A stretch of 64,000 bases of DNA from contig OX393566.1 of the NCBI GenBank assembly GCA_947652115.1, positions 13,498,651-13,562,650 of the forward strand, written 5' to 3'. The notes under the pieces were generated by a model, which was given only the letters and a program-made list of their open reading frames with translations, did not search any database and was not told where the DNA came from. How positions within the stretch are numbered: position 1 is the first letter of the stretch; every line of letters starts with the position of its first letter. This stretch comes from Blastomussa wellsi (Eukaryota > Cnidaria > Anthozoa > Scleractinia > Plerogyridae). Below are positions 13,301 to 27,100 of the stretch, in pieces. Position numbers and translations under genes: made by a program.

Positions 13301-16300
13301 TCATTTTGCAGACTTGAGAAAAATGTCCCAGTTTTCCACAATGACCACATGTTTTCCCTGAGGCAGGACAAGACACTCCTTGTGGATGGGAAAGTGGCCA
13401 CCACAAAAGAAGCAACTTTTCGGTGCATTCAGGGTGTTAATGTGGATGCCAGATTGGTGAAGGCTTTCTAATTTGCTAATCGTACATTTCCGTAGTGCGA
13501 CCATACTTCAATGAATCTTGAAGAGAGATTTCCCCTCTAAGTGCCTTGCATCAAACTCTAGTAGACATGCATTTCTCCACTAGCTGGATTTTGATTTCCT
13601 TGTCGATGTCACCAAATTTGCAATGCTTTGAAAGGTCGCGTAAACGCATGAGTTTTGTACATGATATTCTTTTTGGGTGAAAAGTATTCACTGAGCTTCT
13701 TGACGGCTTGGTCAAAGTCTTTACTTTCACCTGTTTCTGGAAGGTTATCGAAAATGGTCTCCACTTCTGGGCCAGCCAAATATAAGAGAAGCACTCGCCT
13801 GCGGGTAGGGTCTTTGATGTCCATTGCCATGATAAAACATTGAAACCATTTGATCCACACCTTTCATCGTTGACTTAGCAAGGAAGCATCTGAGTGACGG
13901 TCCAAACGACTGATTCCCGAGAAATCAAGGCCTGTGGCCATCCTCGTCGCCAATGTCATGAATTGAAACTGTATCTTGTGATTGATGTTTTATTCTTCGA
14001 ACCTTCTTACTACATTGCTTGATTGCTCCTGCTTCACTGCCCCCTATATCTATACCTATATCACCAACGATTAAATCCTTATATGGAGTAATGTCAATCA
14101 TTGCAATCACTACAATCGTGATTGAAGTCAACATCGCTGTCAGAAGTTACAATGTGTGGGCGTTCTGATGGTGTAACAGGAACAAATTCAGGGTAAGCAC
14201 TATCATCTCATGGTGTTTCAGAAGAAGTTTCAGCATCAGCCATTTTCGAACCGGCTAAAGATTGAAGCTGATTGATGTGCCACAATTCTCCCACCATAAC
14301 TCTGTAAGTAACAGGCCCTAATCGATCTTAAATAACTCCTTTGACCCAGGTTTGTTTATGATTCCGATAATCCTTCAACATGACTGCATCCCCAGGTCCC
14401 CCAATTTAGACTGCTCTGACATTCTATCTCACAAATTTGGATGAAACATGTCCAGCTGAGTATGAATTCTCTGTCCCATTAGGAGTTCAGCTGTAGTGCA
14501 ACCAGTGGCTGTGTTGGGAGTAGATCATTAACCCAAAAGGAAATGTGCTAATTTCTCTGCTTGGGTTCCTGGCTCATCTTTCATGATTGTCATTGCCTCT
14601 TTGAAGGTTCTTACAGCTCGCTCACGTTCACCATTTGAGGTAGGATGATAGGGTGAGGACAGACAATGACGAATTCCGTTAGACTTTAGAAATCTTTCAT
14701 TTCCAGTGCCGTAAATTCCAGACCGTTATCCGAGACCATTTCCTCTGGTAAACCATAGGTTGCAAACAGGAAATGTAGAGCTTGAATGGTTGCAGTCGCA
14801 GTGGTTCCTGACATTGGGAATACTTCAATCCACTTTGACTTCGCATCAACAACAATCAGGAACATTGAACCATTAAATGGACCCGCAAAGTCAATGTGTA
14901 ATCTCTGCCAAGAACGGGTGGGCTAGCCTCCCATGCAGACGTCCCTTGGGCTTCATCATGTGTTCCTTCCCAACAGTTGTCTGCTGAATCAACAGTCCAC
15001 TTCCATTCACAGGCTGTTTAATCCAATTGAAATTACTCATTGCATGACAGCTATCTTATCACATGCTGCGAATCGTTTTCCTCTGATTGGTTCGTAGCCG
15101 TGAACGGAAGTGGACGTTCGATTCAGAAGATGTCCGTGGGGAAGGAATGTGTGACGAAGCCCAAAGGATGTCTGCGTGGGAAGCTATGGGTGGGCCAGAT
15201 CCATGGATTGCTAAGAGGACTCTTGCAGCAGTTTGCTTGGCAGGCATGACAATCACGGACGGTTTGCTCAACATCGTGATCCAAAGTGGGCCACCACACA
15301 TGCAATCTGGCTATAACCTGCGATCAGGCGTTCTTATTTTTAGCGACAAGAAAACAAATAATTACACCTGATACAATTATTTGACGACTCACCTGTAACT
15401 AATTGGTCACGAAACAAAGACAATATTAAACTGTGTGTTGTGATTGGTTACCTGAGTGACAGTGCAACATCCAGTCTAAAAATATCGTGCCCAGACAATT
15501 TTGAAATAATCCACCGTTGAACTGGATGTGGAGAACAAATTTTTGCTAGCTTTAAATCTATCAACAGTTTTGGTCACAAATAGCTCAAAGATGAATAAAT
15601 AACTGTTCACCTTTAGCATAGTTTGTTATGTAAGGTACGAAGCTTTCTGATTTTCGAACTTTCGTGTTAGCATTTATTGTTGAACCATTGATGCATCATG
15701 CTGGATTGAAAACAGATGTGACTGGTCCTCAAGTGTCAAAGGATTTTTTTATTTCATGTTAGAAAGAACGTAGATAAACTATTTGGGCATTTTCTACATT
15801 GATAACCCTTTACGAAGAGATGTTAAGCTTCCAAATTGACCGAGCACAAGCCAACTTAGTATTTATTTTATTTACGCAAATAATTAAAGTTTCACACGTG
15901 AATAAAAAACTGCAGACACAAGATGACAGTTACCAAATTAGGGGGTGGCAGACGACTTGTCAGATAGTTGTCTCAGGCGTTCTGCTTCTCGACACAAAAA
16001 ATTGAAGAATGCCTGATCACAGGTTAATCTGGCTAGGGACTTCATGCAAACCATCCCAGGTTGATTCAGGTGCAACCTTGACAAAACAGCAGGCCTCAGG
16101 TACTTAGCAGGGATGACCACTCTTGTACCACAGAGGATGCAGCCATCTTCAGCAGTAACCTCGTCTTGTTTGCTGTAATAAACCTTCAGCTCCTCAGGAA
16201 TGCCCTCTTCTGCAGGCCAACCATGCAAAATACTGTACATCACACGTGAAAGAACATGATCCCCAGTTTGGACACTGTAATTGGTGCTCATTCCACCTGA

Positions 16301-18104
16301 ATGCGGTTCACTTGATCAGCCTCGATACTCCAATCATCAGGCTCTTCCATAAACTTTTCTTGGTAATCGAGACAATACATCAGCGTTGGCGTGATCCTTG
16401 GAAGCCCAGTATTCAATGCCACACTGGTACGCCAACAACTGAATAGCCCAGCACAGGGATACCATGCTTAGGGCCAAGCAACAGAGTAAGAGGCCTATGA
16501 TCAGTGAACAACAAGAAGCGTCTTCCATACAGATACTGATGAAATTTCTTTACTCCAAACATGATTGCAAGAGCTTCCTTCTCAATCATGGAATAGTTTT
16601 GTTCGCTTTCCGAGAGAGTGTGGGGGGCGTAAGCAATAGGTCTTTCTTCCTCGTCATCATAGGTATGAGACAGTACAGCTCCTAAACCATACAGCGAGGC
16701 ATCCACGGCCAAACAGAGAGGAAGATTTGGGTCATAATGTAGCAATAAAGGTGAGTTTAGTATTGCTTCTTTCACCTTCCTGAACTCTTCTTGGCAAGCA
16801 TTTGTCCAGATTCAAGGTTGATCTGACAGCAACAATTGATTCAGCGGATGGACCATAGTGGACATATTGGGAATGAACTTACGATAATAGTTCACTAGTT
16901 CCAAGAAAGATTTCAATTCCGTTACATTCTGCAGCTCAGGAACTTCTTGAATGGCTTGCACTTTGCGCAGTGAGGGGTGAATTCCATGTCGACCCACAAA
17001 GAATGCGAAATAATCAACTGAAGGCTTCATAAACACGCAGTTTGACCTCTTCAACTTCGCACCCATTGTGCTCAAGCTTTTCAAATTGTCCAAATTGCGA
17101 AGATGCTCCTCGTTGTTTGGACCAGTAACAATTAGATCATCCAGGATGCCGCCAACTCCATTAAGGCCACTCATAATAGAATCCATTGTTTGCTGGAAAA
17201 TGACTGGACTTGCTACCACTCCAAAAGGTAACCCCAGAATAACCCCAGATGTGTGTTAATTGTTACATACTGCCTGGATTCTTTCTCCATTAAGACTTGC
17301 TGATACGCCCAGGACAAATCAAGTTTGGTGGACTTCTCACCACCAGTCAGCTGGTTAAACAATTCTTCAGCCATCGGCATGGGATACTCAGGTACGTCCA
17401 AAACAGGGTTGATAGTGACCTTGTAGTCACCGCAAATTTGCATGGTGCCATCTGGCAATCTGAGAACTCCACTTTTTCCAGCACTCCAAATTTTTCCAAC
17501 CTCTTCAGCTCCTCTGCAATCTTCTCTTTCAAGGCAAAAGGAACAGGTCTGGGCTTGAAGAATTGAGGGGTGGCATTCTTCTTGAGATTTAGATGAGCAG
17601 TCACTCCTTTAATTGCACCCAAGCCCCCATCAAACAGTGATGTATACTTGGACACCAAACCCTCAACTTTGTCCAACGGTTTCTGGGAAATCTGTTTGAT
17701 CTGCTTCCAATCCAGCTTGGGAACGGACAACCAATTTCGCCCCATCAGTGCTGGGCCATCTCCAGCGGTGACAATAACTGGAAGTAAGGCTTCTTGACCA
17801 CTATATATAAGACACATGAACATTCATACTCTTACTCAATTTTTCTTAGACAAGTCCATCCAAGGGGGAAAGGTGCAGTGAGGTTATCACTATGTTAAGC
17901 ACCAACCCATGAAACAAGGCCAGACCACAACACTGGGAAGCTCGTTCTCTACTCTTTACGTGAAGTGCGTGGGTTCTTTAACGTCCCCTGCTTACTGTAA
18001 CACTGAAGATGCAGGAGACGGGACCTACGGTTTTTCGTCCTTATCCGAGAAGACTAGAAGGTCTAACCATTTGCAGATGTCATTGCAAAGGCAGCACATT
18101 CTCT

Positions 18105-18136
<32 letters not shown>

Positions 18137-21100
18137 TTCTGGGGCTCGAACCCAAGACCTTCCGTGCAGCAGTCTGGTGCTCTACCAACTGAGCTAATCA
18201 GGCGGCGGTAAAATATTGGCCTTTCCCACAACTGGAATCTCATGGCCTTAATAACTACCCAACTTAACATTAGTTCTCTGCAAGGACCTTGTTGTCAATA
18301 CATCTGGCCATACATTCTTGGGGATGATCGTCACAGAGGCACCAGTATCCAGCGGCTTCCCATCAATCTGCATTGGAACAATTAGCTCCTTGCATCTGCT
18401 CTTGGAATCAAATACGGTAATCATAGGCCAGGCGGATTTGTCAGCAGATTTGGCCATCATCTCCAGCTGTTTGACACTATGAATTCCACCAGGTTTCTTT
18501 TTCTTGCCTTTCTTACTTTCTCCTCCCTTGGGGTTTGATCCACGCTTCTCCGGGCACTTCAAGATAGTATGACCAAGTTTCTGGCACCCGTGACATCGCG
18601 CGTTCTGATGAAAACACTTCTATGGAGAATGGTTAGCTTTCCCACATCTAAAACATTCGGGAAAAGTTCCTTCCACTTTCTTTACTTCATGTGAATCACC
18701 ATGAAATGCCGATGCTTCCTTTTCCATTAATTCAGCGGTGCAAGCTTTATCCACGGTGGTCTTTAATGTCAATGACGCTTCAGTCAGTAACTTGCGTTGA
18801 ATTGACTCCACTCGCAAACCACAAACAAATCGGTCACAAATAGCTTCGTGGGATAAGCACCAACTCACAAGTTTCTGCTAACTTCTGTAGCTTGGCAAGG
18901 TACTGCCTAACAGATTCTGACTCTTCTTGTTCGGCTTTGTGAAACTTGAATCTTTCTGCAATAATTATCGGCTTTGGATCAACGTGTTGTGCCAGAGCAT
19001 CTATGATTTCTGAAAAACTTAATTCTTTTTGTTTTCTCGGCACAGGAACAGACCTAAGCAAAGCATACATTTTACTACCCATCAAGGTAAGTATGCTCGC
19101 CACACATTTGTGCAGCGGAATACTATTCATTTCGAAGAACATCTTGAGTCGTTCCACATAATGCTTCCCGCTGCCCGGCATAAACTCCTCAATACGTCCT
19201 AAATACGATGGATGTACCATGACATTTGGCTACGCTAATTAACGTTTCCAGCATCTGTACAGCCCCTGAAATGATCCCGACCCCAAACTGATCCCCATCC
19301 CCGAAATGATCCCCAATTTGACCCTGAAATGATCCCGATGCCAAAATGATCCCCAATTTTTTTCGCGCTCTCCCCAAACTGATCCCCAAGTAATTTTGGG
19401 AACGGCGTTTAAGCATGGGAGTGTGGATTAGTAAACTAAAGAAACTGAAAGCTAAAACAAAAAAGGTAATTGTCATTGTAACCACAGGTAGCCCAAGCTC
19501 CTTTGGGAACCGTTGACATGACGTTGTTATAAGAGTGTCTGGGAATATAACGATCGTACAAAATAGTTCAAAATAAGGAGAAAAAATAAAATCTACTTAC
19601 CTGTCCTGTTGTGTGTATAACTTGTGTTTTTATGGCGTTTGGCGGCGTTCAGAGCGATTCCAGTGAGTTTTAGCTTCTCTGTATTCTCCTTATATAATTC
19701 CTCATTCCTTATATTCTATCGGCAAATAGAACAAATTCAGGGAACCAATCAGATTCAAGGATTTCCATTAGAACACAGCTGAGTTTCTACTATGGGATGG
19801 GCCATTTGATTATTGATGTGGGGGGGGGGGGGGGGGCTGGAAAAATCCCAAAAGCATGCGCTTCTCATCTTAAAAATAATTGAGCAGAATTGTTTTGAAG
19901 GAAAAAAAAATATCGAGCAGCCATTCAATAGAAAGGCATACCATATGGGTCTTCCTTGTATATGATGTGAGGCAGTCACAGTAACATAGGTTTGATTGTC
20001 CCAATTACCGGTAGTGGCTGCCCAACCCACTCTCCCTGGCTGTTCCCCGGCATATCTGAACCCGATAATTGAAACAAGACTTTTATTTGCAGAGATTCCA
20101 ACCCTCCCATTTTGGCCAGAAAGTTGTGGAAACCTCGTTTTTGGTGAATACTTCCGGCCTACTGTTTTCGGTTAAAATTCTCCTAGTTTTGAAAATCTTG
20201 TTACTAAAGAAACATAATTTTTCGCTGCTTAGCCAGTCTTTCAAGCATGATTCTTTGCTGTTTTTCTGTGGTTTCTCAGCCTTCTTTTACCCGTTGGGCA
20301 TCCTAGCATGAGCCTGCAGTAATTTTGGGTGTCATAATGTACTGGATTGCCTTGAATGTGTAAGGTTTGCATTCATTTGTCATAGTGGCATGCACTTGTG
20401 GCGCTCGATTTCTTTGTCGATCGATCCACTATGTTCCATTGACTGTGATCTCCAAATGCAGGAAATGGCATCTGAGAGTTACATATAATTTGGTTTTATC
20501 AACTGGGTTGATAATGTGAATTGGCCACGGTAAAGATAGCTGAAAAAAAAGTAGCTGAAAATCCGCAGACTATGTAATCTGTTTAAAAGTTCCATGAAAA
20601 AATATTGCGCAAGTACACAGGGATTAAAAAAATAATCCTACAGGGCTGGGAGACTAAAAAATAATATCAAGCAGCTAAAATTCATACAACCCCCCATCAA
20701 TAATCTGATGGTCCAACCCTAATTGTGATCATTGTGTGTCAACAGGTTCATGACATGGAGTTTGCACCATCTTTAGACATTATTATCCATGAAACCTTAC
20801 CTGCCCTTCAAAAGGTATGATGTGCTATAGCAGTATAATTTATAGTGCTACTGCAATGAAATTTTCGACATCCATTTTTTTACATTTTCGTTAATAGTAC
20901 GACTTTTTCAGGTATGTTGCCAATTTTCAGTCCATTATAAATATTAGAAGTTATCTTTTTTAGATTTTTATTTCCGAGAATTTACAGCCGCCACCCAGTT
21001 CATGGCCAAGTGATATTGTGGAGCCATTCCATGGACCAATGATATGGTGGATCCAGTCCATAGACCAATGATATTGTGGATCCAGTCCATGGACCAGTGA

Positions 21101-24100
21101 TATTGTGGACCCAGTCCATGGACCAATGATATTGTGGATCCAGTCCATGGACCAGTGATATTGTGGATCCAGTCCATGGACCAATGATATTGTGGATCCA
21201 GTCTATGGACCAGTGATATTGTGGATCCAGTCCATAGACCAAACATATTGTGGATCCAGTCCATGGACCAATGATATTGTAGATCCAGTCCATGGACCAA
21301 TGATATTGTGGATCCAGTCCATGGACCAATGATATTGTGGATGCAGTCCATGGACTAATGATATTGTGGATCCAGTCCATGGACCAATGATATTGAGGAT
21401 CCAGTCCATGGACCAATGATATTGTGGATCCAGTCCATGGACCAATGATATTGTGGATCCAGTCCATGGACCAATGATATTGTGGATCCAGTCTATGGAC
21501 CAGTGATATTGTGGATCCAGTCCATAGACCAAACATATTGTGGATCCAGTCCATGGACCAATGATATTGTAGATCCAGTCCATGGACCAATGATGTTGTG
21601 GATCCAGTCCATGTACAAGTGATATCGTGGATCCCGTCCATGGACCAATGATATTGTGGATCCAGTCTATGGACCAGTGATATTGTGGATCCAGTCCATA
21701 GACCAAACATATTGTGGATCCAGTCCATGGACCAATGATATTGTAGATCCAGTCCATGGACCAATGATGTTGTGGATCCAGTCCATGTACAAGTCATATC
21801 GTGGATCCAGTCCATGGACAAGTGATATTCTGGATCCAGTCCACGGACCAATGATATTGGGGATCCAGTCCATGGACCAATGATATTGTGGATCCAGTCC
21901 ATAGACAAGTGATATTGTGGATCCAGTCCATGGACCAATGATATTATGGATCCAGTCCATGGACTAATGATATTGTGGATCCAGTCCATGGACCAATGAT
22001 ATTGTGGATCCAGTCCATAGACCAATGATATTGTGGACCCAGTCCATGGAGCAGTGATATTGTGGCCTAATTCATAGACCAATGATCTTGTGGATCCAGT
22101 CCATGGAGCAGTGATATTGTGGGCTAATCCATAGCCCAATGATCTTGTGGACCCAGTCCATGGACCAGTGATATTGTGGCCTAATCCATAGACCAATGAT
22201 ATTGTGGACCCAGTCCATGGACCAGTGATATTGTGGCATAATCCATAGACCAATGATATTGTGGACCCAGTCCATGGACTAGTGATATTGTGGACCCAGT
22301 CCATGGACCAATGATATTGTAGACCCAGTCCATGGACCAGTGATATTGTGGACCCAGTCCATGACCCAATGATATTGTGGATCCAGTCCATGGACCAATG
22401 ATATTGTGGATCCAGTCCATGGGCCAGTGATATTGTGGACCCAGTCCATGACCCAATGATATTGTGGATCCAGTCTATTGACCAGTGATATTGTGGATCC
22501 AGTCCATAGACCAAACATATTGTGGATCCAGGCCATGGACCAATGATATTGTAGATCCAGTCCATGGACCAATGATGTTGTGGATGCAGTCCATGTACAA
22601 GTGATATTGTGGATCCAGTCCATGGACAAGTGATATTGTTGATCCAGTCCATGGACCAATGATATTGTTGATCCAGTCCATGGACCAATGATATTGTGGA
22701 CCCAGTCCATGGACAAGTGATATTGTGGATCCAGTCCATGGACGAATGATATTGTGGATCCAATCTATGGACCAGTGATATTGTGGATCCAGTCCATAGG
22801 CCAAACATATTTTGGATCCAGTCCATGGACCAATGATATTGTGGATCCAGTCCATGGACAAGTGATATTGTGGATCCAGTCCATGGACCAATGATATTGT
22901 GGATCCAGTCCATAGACCAATGATATTGTGGACCCAGTCCATGGAGCAGTGATATTGTGGCCTAATCCATAGACCAATGATCTTGTGGATCCAGTCCATG
23001 GAGCAGTGATATTGTGGGCTAATCCATAGCCCAATGATCTTGTGGACCCAGTCCATGGACCAGTGATATTGTGGCCTAATCCATAGACGAATGATATTGT
23101 GGACCCAGTCCATGGACCAGTGATATTGTGGCGTAATCCATAGACCAATGATATTGTGGACCCACTCCATGGACCAGTGATATTGTGGACCCAGTCCATG
23201 ACCCAATGATATTGTGGATCCAGTCCATGGACCAATGATATTGTTGATCCAGTCCATGGGCCAGTCATATTGTGGACCCAGTCCATGACCCAATGATATT
23301 GTGGATCCAGTCTATGGACCAGTGATATTGTGGATCCAGTCCATAGACCAAACATATTGTGGATCCAGGCCATGGACCAATGATATTGTAGATCCAGGCC
23401 ATGGACCAATGATGTTGTGGATGCAGTCCATGTACAAGTGATATTGTGGATCCAGTCCATGGACAAGTGATATTGTGGATCCAGTCCATGGACCAATGAT
23501 ATTGTGGATCCAGTCCATGAACCAATGATATTGTGGACCCAGTCCATGGACAAGTGATATTGTGGATCCAGTCCATGGACCAATGATATTGTGGATCCAA
23601 TCTATGGACCAGTGATATTGTGGATCCAGTCCATAGGCCAAACATATTGTGGATCCAGTCCATGGACAAGTGATATTGTGTATCCAGTCTATGGACCAAT
23701 GATATTGTGGATCCAGTCCATGGACCAATGATATTGTAGATCCAGTCCATGGACCAATGATGTTGTGGATCCATTCCATGTACAAGTGATATCGTGGATC
23801 CAGTCCATGGACAAGTGATATTGTGGATCCAGTCCATGGACCAGTGATATTGTGGACCCAGTCCATGGACCAATGATATTGTGGATCCAGTCCATGGACC
23901 AGTGATATTGTGGATCCAGTCCATGGACCAATGATATTGTGGATCCAGTCTATGGACCAGTGATATTGTGGATCCAGTCCATAGACCAAACATATTGTGG
24001 ATCCAGTCCATGGACCAATGATATTGTAGATCCAGTCCATGGACCAATGATGTTGTGGATCCAGTCCATGTACAAGTGATATCGTGGATCCAGTCCATGG

Positions 24101-27100
24101 ACAAGTGATATTGTGGATCCAGTCCATGGACCAGTGATATTGGGGATCCAGTCCATGGACCAATGATATTGTGGATCCAGTCCATGGACAAGTGATATTG
24201 TGGATCCAGTCCATGGACCAATGATATTATGGATCCAGTCCATGGACTAATGATTTTGTGGATCCAGTCCATGGACCAATGATATTGGGGATCCAGTCCA
24301 TGGACCAATGATATTGTAGATCCAGTCCATGGACCAATGATATTGTGGATCCAGTACATGGACCAATGATATTGTGGATCCAGTCCATAGACCAATGATA
24401 TTGAGGACCTAGTCCATGGAGCAGTGATATCGTGGCCTAATCCATAGACCAATGATCTTGTGGACCCAGTCCATGGACCAGTGATATTGTGGCCTAATCC
24501 ATAGACCAATGATATTGTGGACCCAGTCCATGGACCAGTGATATTGTGGATCCAGTCCATGGACCAATGATATTGTAGATCCAGTCCATGGACCAATGAT
24601 ATTGTGGATCCAGTCCATGGACCAATGATATTGTGGATCCAGTCCATAGACCAATGATATTGTGGACCCAGTCCATGGAGCAGTGATATCGTGGCCTAAT
24701 CCATAGACCAATGATCTTGTGGACCCAGTCCATGGACCAGTGCTATTGTGGCCTAATCCATAGACCAATGATATTGTGGACCCAGTCTATTGACCAGTGA
24801 TATTGTGGATCCATTCCATCGACCAATGATATTGTGGATCCAGTCCATAGACCAATGATATTGTGGACCCAGTCCATGGACAAGTGATATTGTGGATCCA
24901 GTCCATGGACCAATGATATTGTGGATCCAGTCGATGGACCAATGATATTGTTGATCCAGTCTATGGACCAGTGATATTGTGGATCCAGTCCATAGACCAA
25001 ACATATTGTGGATCCAGTTCATGGACCAATGATGTTGTAGATCCAGTCCATGGACCAATGATGTTGTGGATCCAGTCCATGTACAAGTGATATCGTGGAT
25101 CCCGTCCATGGACCAATGATATTGTGGATCCAGTCTATGGACCAGTGATATTGTGGATCCAGTCCATAGACCAAACATATTGTGGATCCAGTTCATGGAC
25201 CAATGATGTTGTAGATCCAGTCCATGGACCAATGATGTTGTGGATCCAGTCCATATACAAGTCATATCGTGGATCCAGTCCATGGACAAGTGATATTGTG
25301 GATCCAGTCCACGGACCAATGATATTGTGGATCCAGTCCATGGACCAATGATATTGTGGATTCAGTCCATAGACAAGTGATATTGTGGATCCAGTCCATG
25401 GACCAATGATATTATGGATCCAGTCCATGGACTAATGATATTGTGGATCCAGTCCATGGACCAATGATATTGTGGATCCAGTCCATAGACCAATGATATT
25501 GTGGACCCAGTCCATGGAGCAGTGATATTGTGGCCTAATTCATAGACCAATGATCTTGTGGATCCAGTCCATGGAGCAGTGATATTGTGGGCTAATCCAT
25601 AGGTCAATGATCTTGTGGACCCAGTCCATGGACCAGTGATATTGTGGCCTAATCCATAGACCAATGATATTGTGGACCCAGTCCATGGACCAGTGATATT
25701 GTGGCATAATCCATAGACCAATGATATTGTTGACCCAGTCCATGGACTAGTGATATTGTGGACCCAGTCCATGGACCAATGATATTGTGGACATAGTCCA
25801 TGGACCAGTGATATTGTGGACCCAGTCCATGACCCAATGATATTGTGGATCCAGTCCATGGACCAATGATATTGTGGATCCAGTCCATGGGCCAGTGATA
25901 TTGTGGACCCAGTCCATGACCCAATGATATTGTGGATCCAGTCTATTGACCAGTGATATTGTGGATCCAGTCCATAGACCAAACATATTGTGGATCCAGG
26001 CCATGGACCAATGATATTGTAGATCCAGTCCATGGACCAATGATGTTGTGGATGCAGTCCATGTACAAGTGATATTGTGGATCCAGTCCATGGACAAGTG
26101 ATATTGTTGATCCAGTCCATGGACCAATGATATTGTTGATCCAGTCCATGGACCAATGATATTGTGGATCCAATCTATGGACCAGTGATATTGTGGATCC
26201 AGTCCATAGGCCAAACATATTTTGGATCCAGTCCATGGACCAATGATATTGTGGATCCAGTCCATGGACAAGTGATATTGTGGATCCAGTCCATGGACCA
26301 ATGATATTATGGATCCAGTCCATGGACCAATGATATTGTGGATCCAGTCCATGGACCAATGATATTGTGGATCCAGTCCATAGACCAATGATATTGTGGA
26401 CCCAGTCCATGGAGCAGTGATATTGTGGCCTAATCCATAGACCAATGATCTTGTGGATCCAGTCCATGGAGCAGTGATATTGTGGGCTAATCCATAGCCC
26501 AATGATCTTGTGGACCCAGTCCATGGACCAGTGATATTGTGGCCTAATCCATAGACGAATGATATTGTGGACCCAGTCCATGGACCAGTGATATTGTGGC
26601 GTAATCCATAGACCAATGATATTGTGGACCCACTCCATGGACCAATGATATTGTTGATCCAGTCCATGGGCCAGTGATATTGTGGACCCAGTCCATGACC
26701 CAATGATATTGTGGATCCAGTCTATGGACCAGTGATATTGTGGATCCAGTCCATAGACCAAACATATTGTGGATCCAGGCCATGGACCAATGATATTGTA
26801 GATCCAGGCCATGGACCAATGATGTTGTGGATGCAGTCCATGTAAAAGTGATATTGTGGATCCAGTCCATGGACAAGTGATATTGTGGATCCAGTCCATG
26901 GACCAATGATATTGTGGATCCAGTCCATGAACCAATGATATTGTGGACCCAGTCCATGGACAAGTGATATTGTGGATCCAGTCCATGGACCAATGATATT
27001 GTGGATCCAATCTATGGACCAGCGATATTGTGGATCCAGTCCATAGGCCAAACATATTGTGGATCCAGTCCATGGACAAGTGATATTGTGTATCCAGTCT

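Larger units (their letters stand above)
14141..19220 (-). mobile_element. Ty3/Gypsy retroelement with three nested insertions
   Basis: Minus-strand order: gag (18620-19220), protease (18248-18562), RT (16812-17823), RNase H (16337-16775), integrase zinc-binding (16026-16291, then 15188-15303), integrase core and C-terminal part (14141-14915). Three later insertions interrupt it: a SINE between protease and RT, a 713-bp MITE in the integrase zinc-binding domain and a 264-bp MITE before the integrase core. Stops and frameshifts occur in gag, RT and integrase. No clear flanking LTR pair was found. Confidence 0.85.

Noticed and set aside
18130..18210. A tRNA gene on the minus strand
   Set aside because: A and B boxes are present but the cloverleaf does not close and a SINE body follows; called as a SINE head.
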